This document shows positions 46,637 through 55,928 of a DNA stretch of 64,000 nt, piece by piece; within the stretch, counting starts at the first letter, position 1, and each line of letters starts with the position of its first letter. A program made the position numbers and the translations under genes. The notes beneath the pieces are model-generated. The model saw nothing but the letters and a program-made list of their open reading frames with translations, did no database searches and was not told where the DNA came from. The stretch lies in NCBI RefSeq assembly GCF_000344785.1, contig NC_020506.1:1922001-1986000 (forward strand), in the 5' to 3' direction. This DNA is from Corynebacterium callunae DSM 20147. GTDB taxonomy: Bacteria; Actinomycetota; Actinomycetes; Mycobacteriales; Mycobacteriaceae.

Positions 46637-48202
46637 ATGAATAATTCTTTTCTAAAAACACTGCGCCACTCCAAGCTTTTTGAAACCTTCACCAATCCAG
46701 TTGTCCTTGCCATTTGTGCAGGAATCATGCTCTTTTTGGGATCTTTTGGCGGTGGCGCCATCCGCTATCGAGGCGGAATACTCGATGCTTTGGGTCTTAA
46801 TTTCTTAGCTTTTGGCCACGGTCAGGGAATTTCCAATACGGTCCTGTGGATTGGTCAGATCCTTTTAATTGGTTCCTGGGTCCATTTGGGACATCGCCTT
46901 TTTAAGGCTGGTTTTGACGTCGAAAAGCGCCTTAACCTAGTTAAGCGCACCCTCGTTGCCTTGCTGGTACCCCTGTTTTTTGCAGCGCCTATGATGTCGC
47001 GCGATGTGTATTCCTACCTTATGCAGGGCGCTATGCTGCGCGATGGATTTGATCCTTATACCGAGGGCGCTGCGGTAAACCCTGGTCCGATGTTGTTGGA
47101 AGTCTCCCACGACTGGCGCAACACTACGACTCCTTATGGTCCACTGCATCTGTGGATTGGTGACATGATCACCACTCTGGTGGGAGATAATGTCACCCTC
47201 GGTGTACTTGCTTATAAGGTGCTCTCCATTGCTGGTTTTATTGCCATCGCTTATGGCGTTTCTGGAATTGCCAAGCATTTTGGGGCTGATCAGGCAGTTG
47301 CGCTGTGGATCGGTGTAGCTAACCCGGTAATGATCATTCACATGATCGGTGGCATGCACAATGAATCGCTTATGGTCGGGCTGGTCAGCTGTGGCCTCTT
47401 GCTGGTGTTGCGCAAGAAATTTGGGCTGGGTGTGGCACTAATTGCGGTTGCGGTTTCTCTTAAAGCTACCGCTGCAATTGCACTGCCTTTTGTAGTGTGG
47501 ATCGGCATGTTTTTCCTGGCAGAGCACCTGGCCGAGAAAAAGGGAAACTCCACCCCTACCCTGGCGCAGAAATTTATCTCATTTGTGGCAGCCGGTGCAG
47601 CCGGTGTTGTCATCACTGGCGTAGTGGTCAGCGCAATTACCTGGATGTCCGGTGCGTCATGGGGTTGGATTAGCGAAATCAGTGGAAATAGCAAGGTTAT
47701 TAACCCTCTGGCATTCCCGTCTTTGGTGGCAAGCCTCATTGGCATTCCGGCCAGTGTTTTTGTGAACGACTACGATTTTAATGGCGTTGTGGGGGTTCTT
47801 CGGAAGATTTCCATGGTGTTTATGCTGGTCGGCCTAATTGTGTGTTGGTGGCTTTTCCGTCGCACGCCCCGGCGCGCCATCGCAGGTACTGCAGCAGCCT
47901 ATGCCGTTGCGTTTATTTTTAACTCTGTCACTTTGCCGTGGTACTACGCCAGCCTGTTTTCTTTGGTGGGCACCTTCAGTCCGCCATCATGGTTGCTGCG
48001 ATTTTTTTCGGCTCTATCGGTTTTTATTGCGTTGATGTTTACCGGCAGTGGAAATCACCAGCTTTATAACATAGCGATGGTGATCATTTCAGGCCTTTTC
48101 GCGTGGATTGCCACTGTGGTCATTTTTGATGATGCCGAAGGTAATACCGTGAAATCAGCCAAGCCAGAACCGAGCCTTGACGGTCCCATGCTAAAGCCAT
48201 AA
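46637..48202 (+). CDS. mptA: Alpha-(1->6)-mannosyltransferase MptA (GT-C)
   Basis: A 521-residue membrane glycosyltransferase with about 12-13 helices. It extends the alpha-1,6 mannan backbone of lipomannan on the outer face of the membrane with polyprenyl-phosphate mannose. The GT-C acidic motif is in the first extracytoplasmic loop, MMSRDVYSYLMQGAM (about residue 117). Position between idsA and the Rv2175c-like gene matches Rv2174 of M. tuberculosis and the C. glutamicum mptA locus. A terminator follows 13 bases after the stop. Confidence 0.92.
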   Translation: MNNSFLKTLRHSKLFETFTNPVVLAICAGIMLFLGSFGGGAIRYRGGILDALGLNFLAFGHGQGISNTVLWIGQILLIGSWVHLGHRLFKAGFDVEKRLNLVKRTLVALLVPLFFAAPMMSRDVYSYLMQGAMLRDGFDPYTEGAAVNPGPMLLEVSHDWRNTTTPYGPLHLWIGDMITTLVGDNVTLGVLAYKVLSIAGFIAIAYGVSGIAKHFGADQAVALWIGVANPVMIIHMIGGMHNESLMVGLVSCGLLLVLRKKFGLGVALIAVAVSLKATAAIALPFVVWIGMFFLAEHLAEKKGNSTPTLAQKFISFVAAGAAGVVITGVVVSAITWMSGASWGWISEISGNSKVINPLAFPSLVASLIGIPASVFVNDYDFNGVVGVLRKISMVFMLVGLIVCWWLFRRTPRRAIAGTAAAYAVAFIFNSVTLPWYYASLFSLVGTFSPPSWLLRFFSALSVFIALMFTGSGNHQLYNIAMVIISGLFAWIATVVIFDDAEGNTVKSAKPEPSLDGPMLKP

Positions 48203-48214
48203 AACGCTAACCAA

Positions 48215-48260
48215 AACAGCAGGGGCGAACTAGAAAACCTAGTTCGCCCCTGCTGTTTTT
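48215..48260. terminator. Bidirectional terminator after mptA
   Basis: A perfect 19-bp stem (48215-48233 and 48239-48257) with a 5-base loop and TTTT after it. It serves mptA on + and the Rv2175c-like gene on minus. Confidence 0.92.
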
Positions 48261-48272
48261 AAAGGATTTGGT

Positions 48273-48644
48273 CTAGAATGCCATCGCCTGTGCGCGGCGC
48301 ATAACCTCACGAGCGAGATGGCCATGCAAAGCGTCAATAGGACGGCCTGGCAGGGTGTCATCCTCGGTGAAGAGGAACTTGAGGATTTCTTCGTCGGTGA
48401 AGCCGCCGTCGGAAAGCAAAGCGATAACGCCGGGGATAAAGCGGTTGGTATTTTCCTTCTTGGTGCTCAAGAAGGCTTCTGGGATATAACGGATACCATC
48501 GCGCTGGACGGTGATCAGCTTGTGTTCGCTGACCATATCCATCACCTTGGTCACCACAACGTTTAGACGCTCGGCGATTTCCGGAATGCTGAGCAAAGGC
48601 TCATCTGCGGGCAGGACTTCATGGGATGCGTAGTTGGAACTCAC
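48273..48644 (-). CDS. Rv2175c-type DNA-binding protein, probable PknL substrate
   Basis: A 123-residue protein with a winged helix-turn-helix start (LSIPEIAERLNVVVTKVMDMVSEHKLITVQRDGIRYIPEAF) and a small C-terminal domain (FIPGVIALLSDGGFTDEEILKFL). It matches mycobacterial Rv2175c, a DNA-binding protein phosphorylated by PknL, and is divergent from pknL here as well. Start GTG 48644 follows AATTTA read as TAAATT on the minus strand by 6 bases, a leaderless arrangement. Target genes unknown. Confidence 0.85.
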   Translation of the reverse strand: MSSNYASHEVLPADEPLLSIPEIAERLNVVVTKVMDMVSEHKLITVQRDGIRYIPEAFLSTKKENTNRFIPGVIALLSDGGFTDEEILKFLFTEDDTLPGRPIDALHGHLAREVMRRAQAMAF

Positions 48645-48650
48645 AGCACT

Positions 48651-48656
48651 AATTTA
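48651..48656 (-). promoter_or_regulatory. -10 element for the Rv2175c-like gene
   Basis: TAAATT on the minus strand, 6 bases before GTG 48644; fits TAnnnT. No ribosome site is present. Confidence 0.45.
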
Positions 48657-48829
48657 GCCTTAGATAGCCCATTCGGTGAATTAGCCCAGCTCGGAACTCT
48701 GCCAAAACTATATTTTCGCACTTTTGCGCTCCCCTAAACCAAACGATAAACCGCCACAAAAATCACCTCAAAATCACCGGAAAATCAGTCAAAGCGGGAC
48801 CTCACTACCACTTTTAAGGCAGCTTCCGA

Positions 48830-48835
48830 CATACT
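48830..48835 (+). promoter_or_regulatory. -10 element for pknL
   Basis: CATACT, 7 bases before ATG 48843. Transcription would start next to the start codon. Confidence 0.4.
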
Positions 48836-48842
48836 GGAACTC

Positions 48843-51068
48843 ATGGCAAACTTGAAGGTCGGTGACGTTCTAGAGGACAGGTATCGGATTGACGCCCCCA
48901 TCGCGCGGGGTGGCATGTCCACTGTTTATCGCTGTGTAGACCTCCGCTTGGGCCGGTCGGTGGCGTTAAAGGTGATGGATCGGGAATATGTTAATGATCC
49001 AATCTTCCGACAGCGTTTCCGGCGTGAAGCGCGCTCCATGGCGCAGCTTAATCACCCAAATCTTGTAAATGTTTATGATTTTTCTGCCTCCGGCGGCCAT
49101 GTTTATTTGGTGATGGAGCTTATTACCGGCGGTACTTTGCGTGAGCTTTTAGCAGAGCGTGGACCTATGCCCCCTCATGCTGCGATCGCGGTGATGCGCG
49201 GGGTCCTTACTGGTCTTTCCGCAGCCCACAGTGCAGGCATGGTGCACCGCGATATTAAGCCTGACAATGTACTGATCAACAGTGATCACCGCGTAAAACT
49301 TTCTGATTTTGGTTTGGTGCGCGCAGCTTATGCTGGGCAATCCCAGGACAATCAGATTGTGGGAACTGTGGGTTACCTCTCCCCCGAGCAGGTGGAGGGT
49401 GAGGAAATCGGTCCGGCCAGCGATGTTTATTCCGCTGGCATTGTGCTCTTCGAGCTGCTCAGCGGCCAAACTCCATTTAGCGGCAAGGACGATATTTCCC
49501 ATGCCTATGCGCGCCTTTCAGAGGTAGTGCCAGCACCGAGTTCGCTTATCGACGGCGTACCGTCCCTGGTGGACGAGCTGGTTGCCACGGCTACAGCGCG
49601 CGAGCCGGAAGATCGTTTTTCCGATGCTGCAGAGTTTCTTAATGCTTTGGAAGACGTAGCCGATGAGCTTCATCTGCCCCGTTTCAGAGTGCCGGTACCG
49701 GTTAATTCCGCAGCGCACCGCGCTAATGCCCAAGCGCCGGCTGCCCCGCCGACGGATATGTTCACTACCCAGATACCAAAGGTAGAAGCAGAAGACCACA
49801 CGGCGGTCATCCCAGTGGCACCGACCCCAGGTCCAGAGACCTCTATTCTGCCTGAGTACAACCCGCCAGCAGCACCGGACTACGCCGATGTAGATTTTGC
49901 ACCTGCTGCTGGCGCTGCCGCTTTCCCCGAAACCAATCTGCATGTGGAGGAACAATCGCTGGTTCCACAGGAGGAACCAGATATTCCGGCGGTAAGTAAT
50001 CGTTCACGGTTAAAGGTCACGTTGTGGTCTATTTTTGTGGTGATCATCATTGCCGCGGTGGCTGTTGGTGGCTGGTGGTTTGGTTCGGGGCGCTATGGCG
50101 AAATCCCGCAGGTTTTGGGGATGGATGAGGTCCAAGCGGTTGCCATGGTTGAGGAAGCCGGCTTTAGTGCTCAAACGCAGCCGCAGTATGACAATGAGGT
50201 GCCAGCCGGTTCCATCATTGGTACTGAACCGTCTTTTGGTGAGCGCCTTCCTCGCGGTGAGGATGTAAATATCCTCGTCTCTCAGGGGCGTCCCGAAGTA
50301 CCGGATCTCGGCGAGGACCGATCCGTGTCTGCCATTCGTACAGCTTTGGAAGATCGCACCCTTGTGTGGGTGGATGGTCCAGGAGAATATTCTGATGCTA
50401 TTCCAGAAGGCCAGGTTTCATCCACTACCCCCAGTGCTGGAACTGACTTAGATGTCGGTTCCCCGGTGCAGGTTCATTTAAGCCGAGGTCCAGCACCAGT
50501 TGCTATTCCAAATGTGTCTGGAATGAAAATTGATAAGGCAATAAAGGTCTTGGAAGGTGCGGGCTTAGTAGTTGGCACCACCTCGGAAGAATTTGATGCT
50601 GCTACCCCAGCTGGAGAAGTTTTTGGCACCGAACCAGCCGCTGCCGCAGAGGTCAAACGTGGCAGCAGCGTGGTGATCAAGGTTTCTAATGCCATTGAAG
50701 TGCCAGATGTGCTGGGAATGAATGAGCAAGAGGCAACGGAAGCTTTGGCTGAAGCTGGCTTGGTTGTTGCGTCGACAAGCGTTATTCCCGGTGAGGCGGC
50801 AAGCTCGGCGGACACCGTCGTTACTGTCCGGCCTGAGTCTGGTGCATTGGTAGATCCGGCAAACCCGCAGGTTACCTTGGGGCTGGCAGGCGAGGTTGAG
50901 GTTCCGAGTGTGGTCGGCAGGAAAGTCAGCGATGCCCGCAAAATTCTGGAAGAGGCCGGATTAGTGCTGGTTGGCGAGGCCGATGATAAGGATCGCGTCT
51001 TTTCTCAGACTCCGCGTGCTCGCAGTGAGCTTTCGGTTGGTGGCGAAGTAACAATTAAGGCATTTTAG
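48843..51068 (+). CDS. pknL: Ser/Thr protein kinase PknL with five PASTA domains
   Basis: A 741-residue transmembrane kinase. The kinase domain (about 10-275) has ARGGMSTVYR (glycine loop), VALKVMD (Lys), MVHRDIKPDNVL (catalytic Asp) and LSDFGLVRA, with activation-loop Thr in IVGTVGYLSPE. A proline-rich juxtamembrane region (about 280-390) and one membrane helix (about 392-415) follow. Outside there are five PASTA repeats (starts about 418, 486, 557, 624 and 694), which bind muropeptides or lipid II in related kinases. M. tuberculosis PknL lacks PASTA repeats, so this version can sense the wall directly. It is followed 6 bases later by a GT87 gene. Confidence 0.94.
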   Translation: MANLKVGDVLEDRYRIDAPIARGGMSTVYRCVDLRLGRSVALKVMDREYVNDPIFRQRFRREARSMAQLNHPNLVNVYDFSASGGHVYLVMELITGGTLRELLAERGPMPPHAAIAVMRGVLTGLSAAHSAGMVHRDIKPDNVLINSDHRVKLSDFGLVRAAYAGQSQDNQIVGTVGYLSPEQVEGEEIGPASDVYSAGIVLFELLSGQTPFSGKDDISHAYARLSEVVPAPSSLIDGVPSLVDELVATATAREPEDRFSDAAEFLNALEDVADELHLPRFRVPVPVNSAAHRANAQAPAAPPTDMFTTQIPKVEAEDHTAVIPVAPTPGPETSILPEYNPPAAPDYADVDFAPAAGAAAFPETNLHVEEQSLVPQEEPDIPAVSNRSRLKVTLWSIFVVIIIAAVAVGGWWFGSGRYGEIPQVLGMDEVQAVAMVEEAGFSAQTQPQYDNEVPAGSIIGTEPSFGERLPRGEDVNILVSQGRPEVPDLGEDRSVSAIRTALEDRTLVWVDGPGEYSDAIPEGQVSSTTPSAGTDLDVGSPVQVHLSRGPAPVAIPNVSGMKIDKAIKVLEGAGLVVGTTSEEFDAATPAGEVFGTEPAAAAEVKRGSSVVIKVSNAIEVPDVLGMNEQEATEALAEAGLVVASTSVIPGEAASSADTVVTVRPESGALVDPANPQVTLGLAGEVEVPSVVGRKVSDARKILEEAGLVLVGEADDKDRVFSQTPRARSELSVGGEVTIKAF

Positions 51069-51074
51069 AAAATA

Positions 51075-52298
51075 ATGTTCGGATTAAATAAGCAGGTGCT
51101 GGGCACGCTCGGCGCAATTTTAGTGTTCCTAGGAGTTTTGGCCACTCTCCTGTTCAGCTGGCCTTTAGGCTGGCGTACCCCCATTGACCTTGAGGTTTAT
51201 TGGCAGGGTGCACGCCAATTTTGGACTGCCACCAACCTTTATGAGCTGCGCTATCCCACACGCACCGGCACCTTACCTTTTACCTACCCTCCTTTCGCAG
51301 CCATCATTTTCACTCCAGCGTGGTGGTTGGTAGATATCTTTGGCATTCTCTTCACCAGCCATATCTTCACTCTCGCCTCGCTGCTGATGCTTTTTGCCAT
51401 CTCCAAACTGCTCCTCAGCATCGCCGGCATTCACGACCGTCGCTGGACCTTTATCGGCGGGGTGGCCATGTGCCTGAGCATGTCGGTTCATTCCACTCTC
51501 AGCATTGGCCAAATTAATATCGCGTTGCTTACTTTGACGCTTTTCGACGTCACCCGCTCGCATCACGTCGACAAGCTAAACGGGTGGGCACAGTGGGTGC
51601 CCCTCGGCGTTCTTAGCGGCGTAGCCGCCGCCATTAAGCTCACTCCCCTGGTCTTTGGGCTGTATTTCCTGATCTTATGGATGATCACAAAATCCCCGCG
51701 CGGATTAATTGGCATGCTGGGTGGCTTTTTCGGTGCGACTGGAATCGCCTTTATTTTGCAGCCTGCCACCAGTTTGAACTATTTCACCCAGGTACTCTTC
51801 GCCACGGACCGCATTGGTGATCAAAGCATTGCCAAAAATGTTTCACTGCGCGGTGTTGTAGAGCGTTTCCCAGAGCTTGGCGCTGCCGCGACTTGGGTTT
51901 GGTTAGTTGCAGTGTTGGTTGTATTGGCCCTAATTGCCCTAGCAACTTACCGCATCTTGGCCCAAGGCCAATCGCTAAAACATATTCTCCTCGCGGTTAG
52001 CGTAGTGTCTCTGGCTGCGCTCCTGTGCTCGCCGGTGAGCTGGTATCACCACTGGGTGTGGTTGGTACCGCTGGTGGTGGCGCTCTGGCTAAATGGTTTC
52101 CACAAGCTTGCACTCTGGGGAGTTTTTACCCAATCGCTGGGGTCTTTCCACATGTACCTGCCCACCGGAAATGGCGCTGAACTTCAGTGGAATCTGCTGA
52201 TGCATCTACTTGCTACTCATTATTTGTGGTATTCCTTGGCGGTAATTGTGGTGCTTATTGTTAAGAAAATTCCGGTATCTCAGGCTGTAGCTCCTTAG
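51075..52298 (+). CDS. GT87-family polyprenol-phosphate mannosyltransferase-like protein
   Basis: A 407-residue GT-C membrane enzyme, about ten helices. The first outside loop has the acidic motif DLEVYWQGA; SIGQINIALL, AAIKLTPLVFGLYFL and SPVSWYHHWVW are the family's other conserved segments and recur in the next GT87 gene and in the MptC-like protein. It starts 6 bases after pknL and so is probably co-transcribed with the kinase. The exact linkage made is not known from sequence. Confidence 0.85.
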   Translation: MFGLNKQVLGTLGAILVFLGVLATLLFSWPLGWRTPIDLEVYWQGARQFWTATNLYELRYPTRTGTLPFTYPPFAAIIFTPAWWLVDIFGILFTSHIFTLASLLMLFAISKLLLSIAGIHDRRWTFIGGVAMCLSMSVHSTLSIGQINIALLTLTLFDVTRSHHVDKLNGWAQWVPLGVLSGVAAAIKLTPLVFGLYFLILWMITKSPRGLIGMLGGFFGATGIAFILQPATSLNYFTQVLFATDRIGDQSIAKNVSLRGVVERFPELGAAATWVWLVAVLVVLALIALATYRILAQGQSLKHILLAVSVVSLAALLCSPVSWYHHWVWLVPLVVALWLNGFHKLALWGVFTQSLGSFHMYLPTGNGAELQWNLLMHLLATHYLWYSLAVIVVLIVKKIPVSQAVAP

Positions 52299-52328
52299 CT
52301 CATGTACTTTAACCCCGGTGGGATGGTC

Positions 52329-52334
52329 TATAAT
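52329..52334 (+). promoter_or_regulatory. -10 element upstream of the mptD-like gene
   Basis: A consensus TATAAT; the matching -35 is weak (ACTTTA at 52306-52311). It implies an untranslated leader of about 95 bases, which contains the palindrome GATAATTATC (52409-52418). Confidence 0.55.
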
Positions 52335-52436
52335 GGCAGTTTTGGCACTTAATAACCGCATCATTCTCGCGACTTCCTAAGGGGTCACAAGGCTTGAATA
52401 ATCTGCCAGATAATTATCAGGAAAGGACCTCTTATC

Positions 52437-53753
52437 TTGCCGTCTTCCAATTCCTCCTTAAGCAAGGAAGCACAGGATGCAGCACCAAGTCAGCTTTCCC
52501 CTTTTAACCTCACTTCGCGGGATTTACTGAGCTTTATTTCTTTGCTCGGAGTTGCTGCTGGACTCATTGCCAATAAATACCTGGTGGATAAACTGGATTG
52601 GCGTATTGATACTGCGGTATACCGCAAAGGCGCATTAGCGCTGGTAAACAACCAATCTCTTTATGAACATCCCTTTGACATGGGTGATATTGATCTTCCC
52701 TTTATCTACCCGCCAATTGGCGCTGCCATCTTTTATCCATTTGGCTACTTTAAGTTTTTTAATGATGAGCTCGCCAGCAATTTAATGGTGGTCATTTCTT
52801 CTTTACTTATGCTGCTCTGCCTCTATTTGGTGGCAAATGCAGTGCTCAAGGATCAAGACCGACAGCTGTCCTTTGCCATTGCAGCTATTGCCTGGCCCAT
52901 TGTGCTGCTGATGGAACCAGTTATTCTCAATGCTGATCTGGGCCAAATTAACGTCATCATCATGGCCTTGGTGGTTTATGATCTTTTGCCCATCAAACGC
53001 CGAATTCCGCGGGGTGTCCTCATTGGACTCGCTGCAGCCATCAAGCTCACTCCTTTGGCTATGTTGCTGTACTTCCTAGTGAAGAAGGATTTCCGGGGAA
53101 TTTTTAACGCGGTAATCTCCATGCTTGTTTTCACCGCCTTAGGCGCACTGATTACTTGGCAAAACACCAAAGAATTCTTCCTCACCACCTTGTTTAACCT
53201 CAATGCCGATGGTGAATCAGGTGTGAGTACTGTTTACCAATCCAATAGCTCTTTGCAAGCGATGATCTATCGCTGGTGGCCTTCCCAAGACGCTGCTACT
53301 GCTAGCTCACTACCAATGTTGCTGTGGATTGTACTTTCCCTCATTGCAATTGTGGCAGTAGGCCTGCTCATGCATCAGCTTTTTGCGCGTGGTTTGCAGG
53401 TGGAGGCAGTCATGGCCAATGCCATGCTCATGCTGCTTATCTCTCCTATTTCCTGGTCTCACCACTGGGTCTGGTTGCCATTGTGGGCGTTAGTCTTTTT
53501 CCTTCGTTATTTCCAGCATGCACAGCGTCCCCGTGCACTACTTATCAGCGGCATTATTCTGAGCGTCATTCAGCTGATCTTGCCACCCAAGTGGTGGTTT
53601 GGTCGCGATGGCGTCAATGTCTTCGATCTTCCACTGTTGGAGAAATTTATGATCTCTGACTGGACGTGGCTATCCATTGGGCTCCTTATTGCTTTGGCCG
53701 TCAGCCTGAAAGCCTTCCCGCGGTTGACTAATTCCGCAGCGACTCAAGCCTAA
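52437..53753 (+). CDS. mptD: Alpha-(1->2)-mannosyltransferase, MptD-like (GT87)
   Basis: A 438-residue GT-C enzyme with motifs DTAVYRKGA, DLGQINVIIM, AAIKLTPLAMLLYFLVKK and SPISWSHHWVW. In C. glutamicum two alpha-1,2-mannosyltransferases, MptC and MptD, branch the lipomannan backbone; the position two genes after pknL and before aroG is that of mptD. Start TTG 52437 has AAAGGA 9 bases upstream. A terminator follows. Confidence 0.78.
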   Translation: MPSSNSSLSKEAQDAAPSQLSPFNLTSRDLLSFISLLGVAAGLIANKYLVDKLDWRIDTAVYRKGALALVNNQSLYEHPFDMGDIDLPFIYPPIGAAIFYPFGYFKFFNDELASNLMVVISSLLMLLCLYLVANAVLKDQDRQLSFAIAAIAWPIVLLMEPVILNADLGQINVIIMALVVYDLLPIKRRIPRGVLIGLAAAIKLTPLAMLLYFLVKKDFRGIFNAVISMLVFTALGALITWQNTKEFFLTTLFNLNADGESGVSTVYQSNSSLQAMIYRWWPSQDAATASSLPMLLWIVLSLIAIVAVGLLMHQLFARGLQVEAVMANAMLMLLISPISWSHHWVWLPLWALVFFLRYFQHAQRPRALLISGIILSVIQLILPPKWWFGRDGVNVFDLPLLEKFMISDWTWLSIGLLIALAVSLKAFPRLTNSAATQA

Positions 53754-53769
53754 AATTAGCTACACGTTT

Positions 53770-53808
53770 AAAGCCCCGCCGATCTTTTTTCAAGATCAGC
53801 GGGGCTTT
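53770..53808. terminator. Bidirectional terminator between mptD-like and aroG
   Basis: A 17-bp stem with one mismatch (53770-53786 and 53792-53808) around a GC-rich AAAGCCCCGC core, T-rich at both ends. It serves the two convergent genes. Confidence 0.9.
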
Positions 53809-53821
53809 AGTGCGCTAACTA

Positions 53822-55255
<1,434 letters not shown>

Positions 55256-55294
55256 TCAGCCATTTCTCTCCCGAAGTGTGAAACAGGCTGCTGG

Positions 55295-55798
55295 CTACAC
55301 CCGGTTTCGGGCACCTAAAGGTAATGCCTGCATACATACTCGGAATTTTGCCAAGTTATGGCGGGCATCAACCAGAGCATCATGATTGCCCTGTGGCAGC
55401 GCTGGCAAGGTGGGATATCCGGCCATTTCCCAAAATTGCTTAAGTTCGCGGGTATAGCGCGGAATTTCACGAGGTAAACCAGCCATATCACCCCACAGTT
55501 GAGCTAATAAGACATGGTCATAAGCGCCCACCCAGGCCCAAAGTTCAATTGGCCCTTTACCAGCGGTGAGAAACTCAAAAACTTCCCGTCGAATAGTGTC
55601 ATTGGACTTCCACACCGGGGAGGAAGGATTAGGCAGCTTATCCAATACATTAACCCGCACCCAGCTATTTGCCTTAGCCGGATCAAAGCTCGTGGAGACT
55701 GCATAATATTCGCGGCCATCTTCCGCGACAATGCCAATGGAAACTAATTCAATTGTGCGTCCATCTTCAATGAACTCGGTGTCATAAAAATAACGCAC
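55295..55798 (-). CDS. RNase AS (polyadenylate-specific 3'-exoribonuclease)
   Basis: A 167-residue DEDDh exonuclease degrading adenylate-containing RNA, as characterised for mycobacterial Rv2179c in the same position. The acidic residues are in YFYDTEF at the start, ELWAWVGAYDHVLL in the middle and NHDALVDARHNLAKF near the end. Start GTG 55798. It lies upstream of aroG on the same strand with a 72-base gap. Confidence 0.88.
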   Translation of the reverse strand: MRYFYDTEFIEDGRTIELVSIGIVAEDGREYYAVSTSFDPAKANSWVRVNVLDKLPNPSSPVWKSNDTIRREVFEFLTAGKGPIELWAWVGAYDHVLLAQLWGDMAGLPREIPRYTRELKQFWEMAGYPTLPALPQGNHDALVDARHNLAKFRVCMQALPLGARNRV

Positions 55799-55915
55799 GG
55801 AATCAAAGGTCCTTTACAGCCGGAAATAAGTTAACTGTGTTTTATCCTAGCCGGTAATCCCTGCAGGGCTAGACAAAAGTCCACCTCTGAATCCTGAAGT
55901 TTGTCTGCCAACAGC

Positions 55916-55921
55916 TAGACT
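55916..55921 (+). promoter_or_regulatory. -10 element for leaderless mptC-like gene
   Basis: TAGACT, 7 bases before ATG 55929, fitting TAnnnT. Confidence 0.5.
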
Positions 55922-55928
55922 GCTTCTT

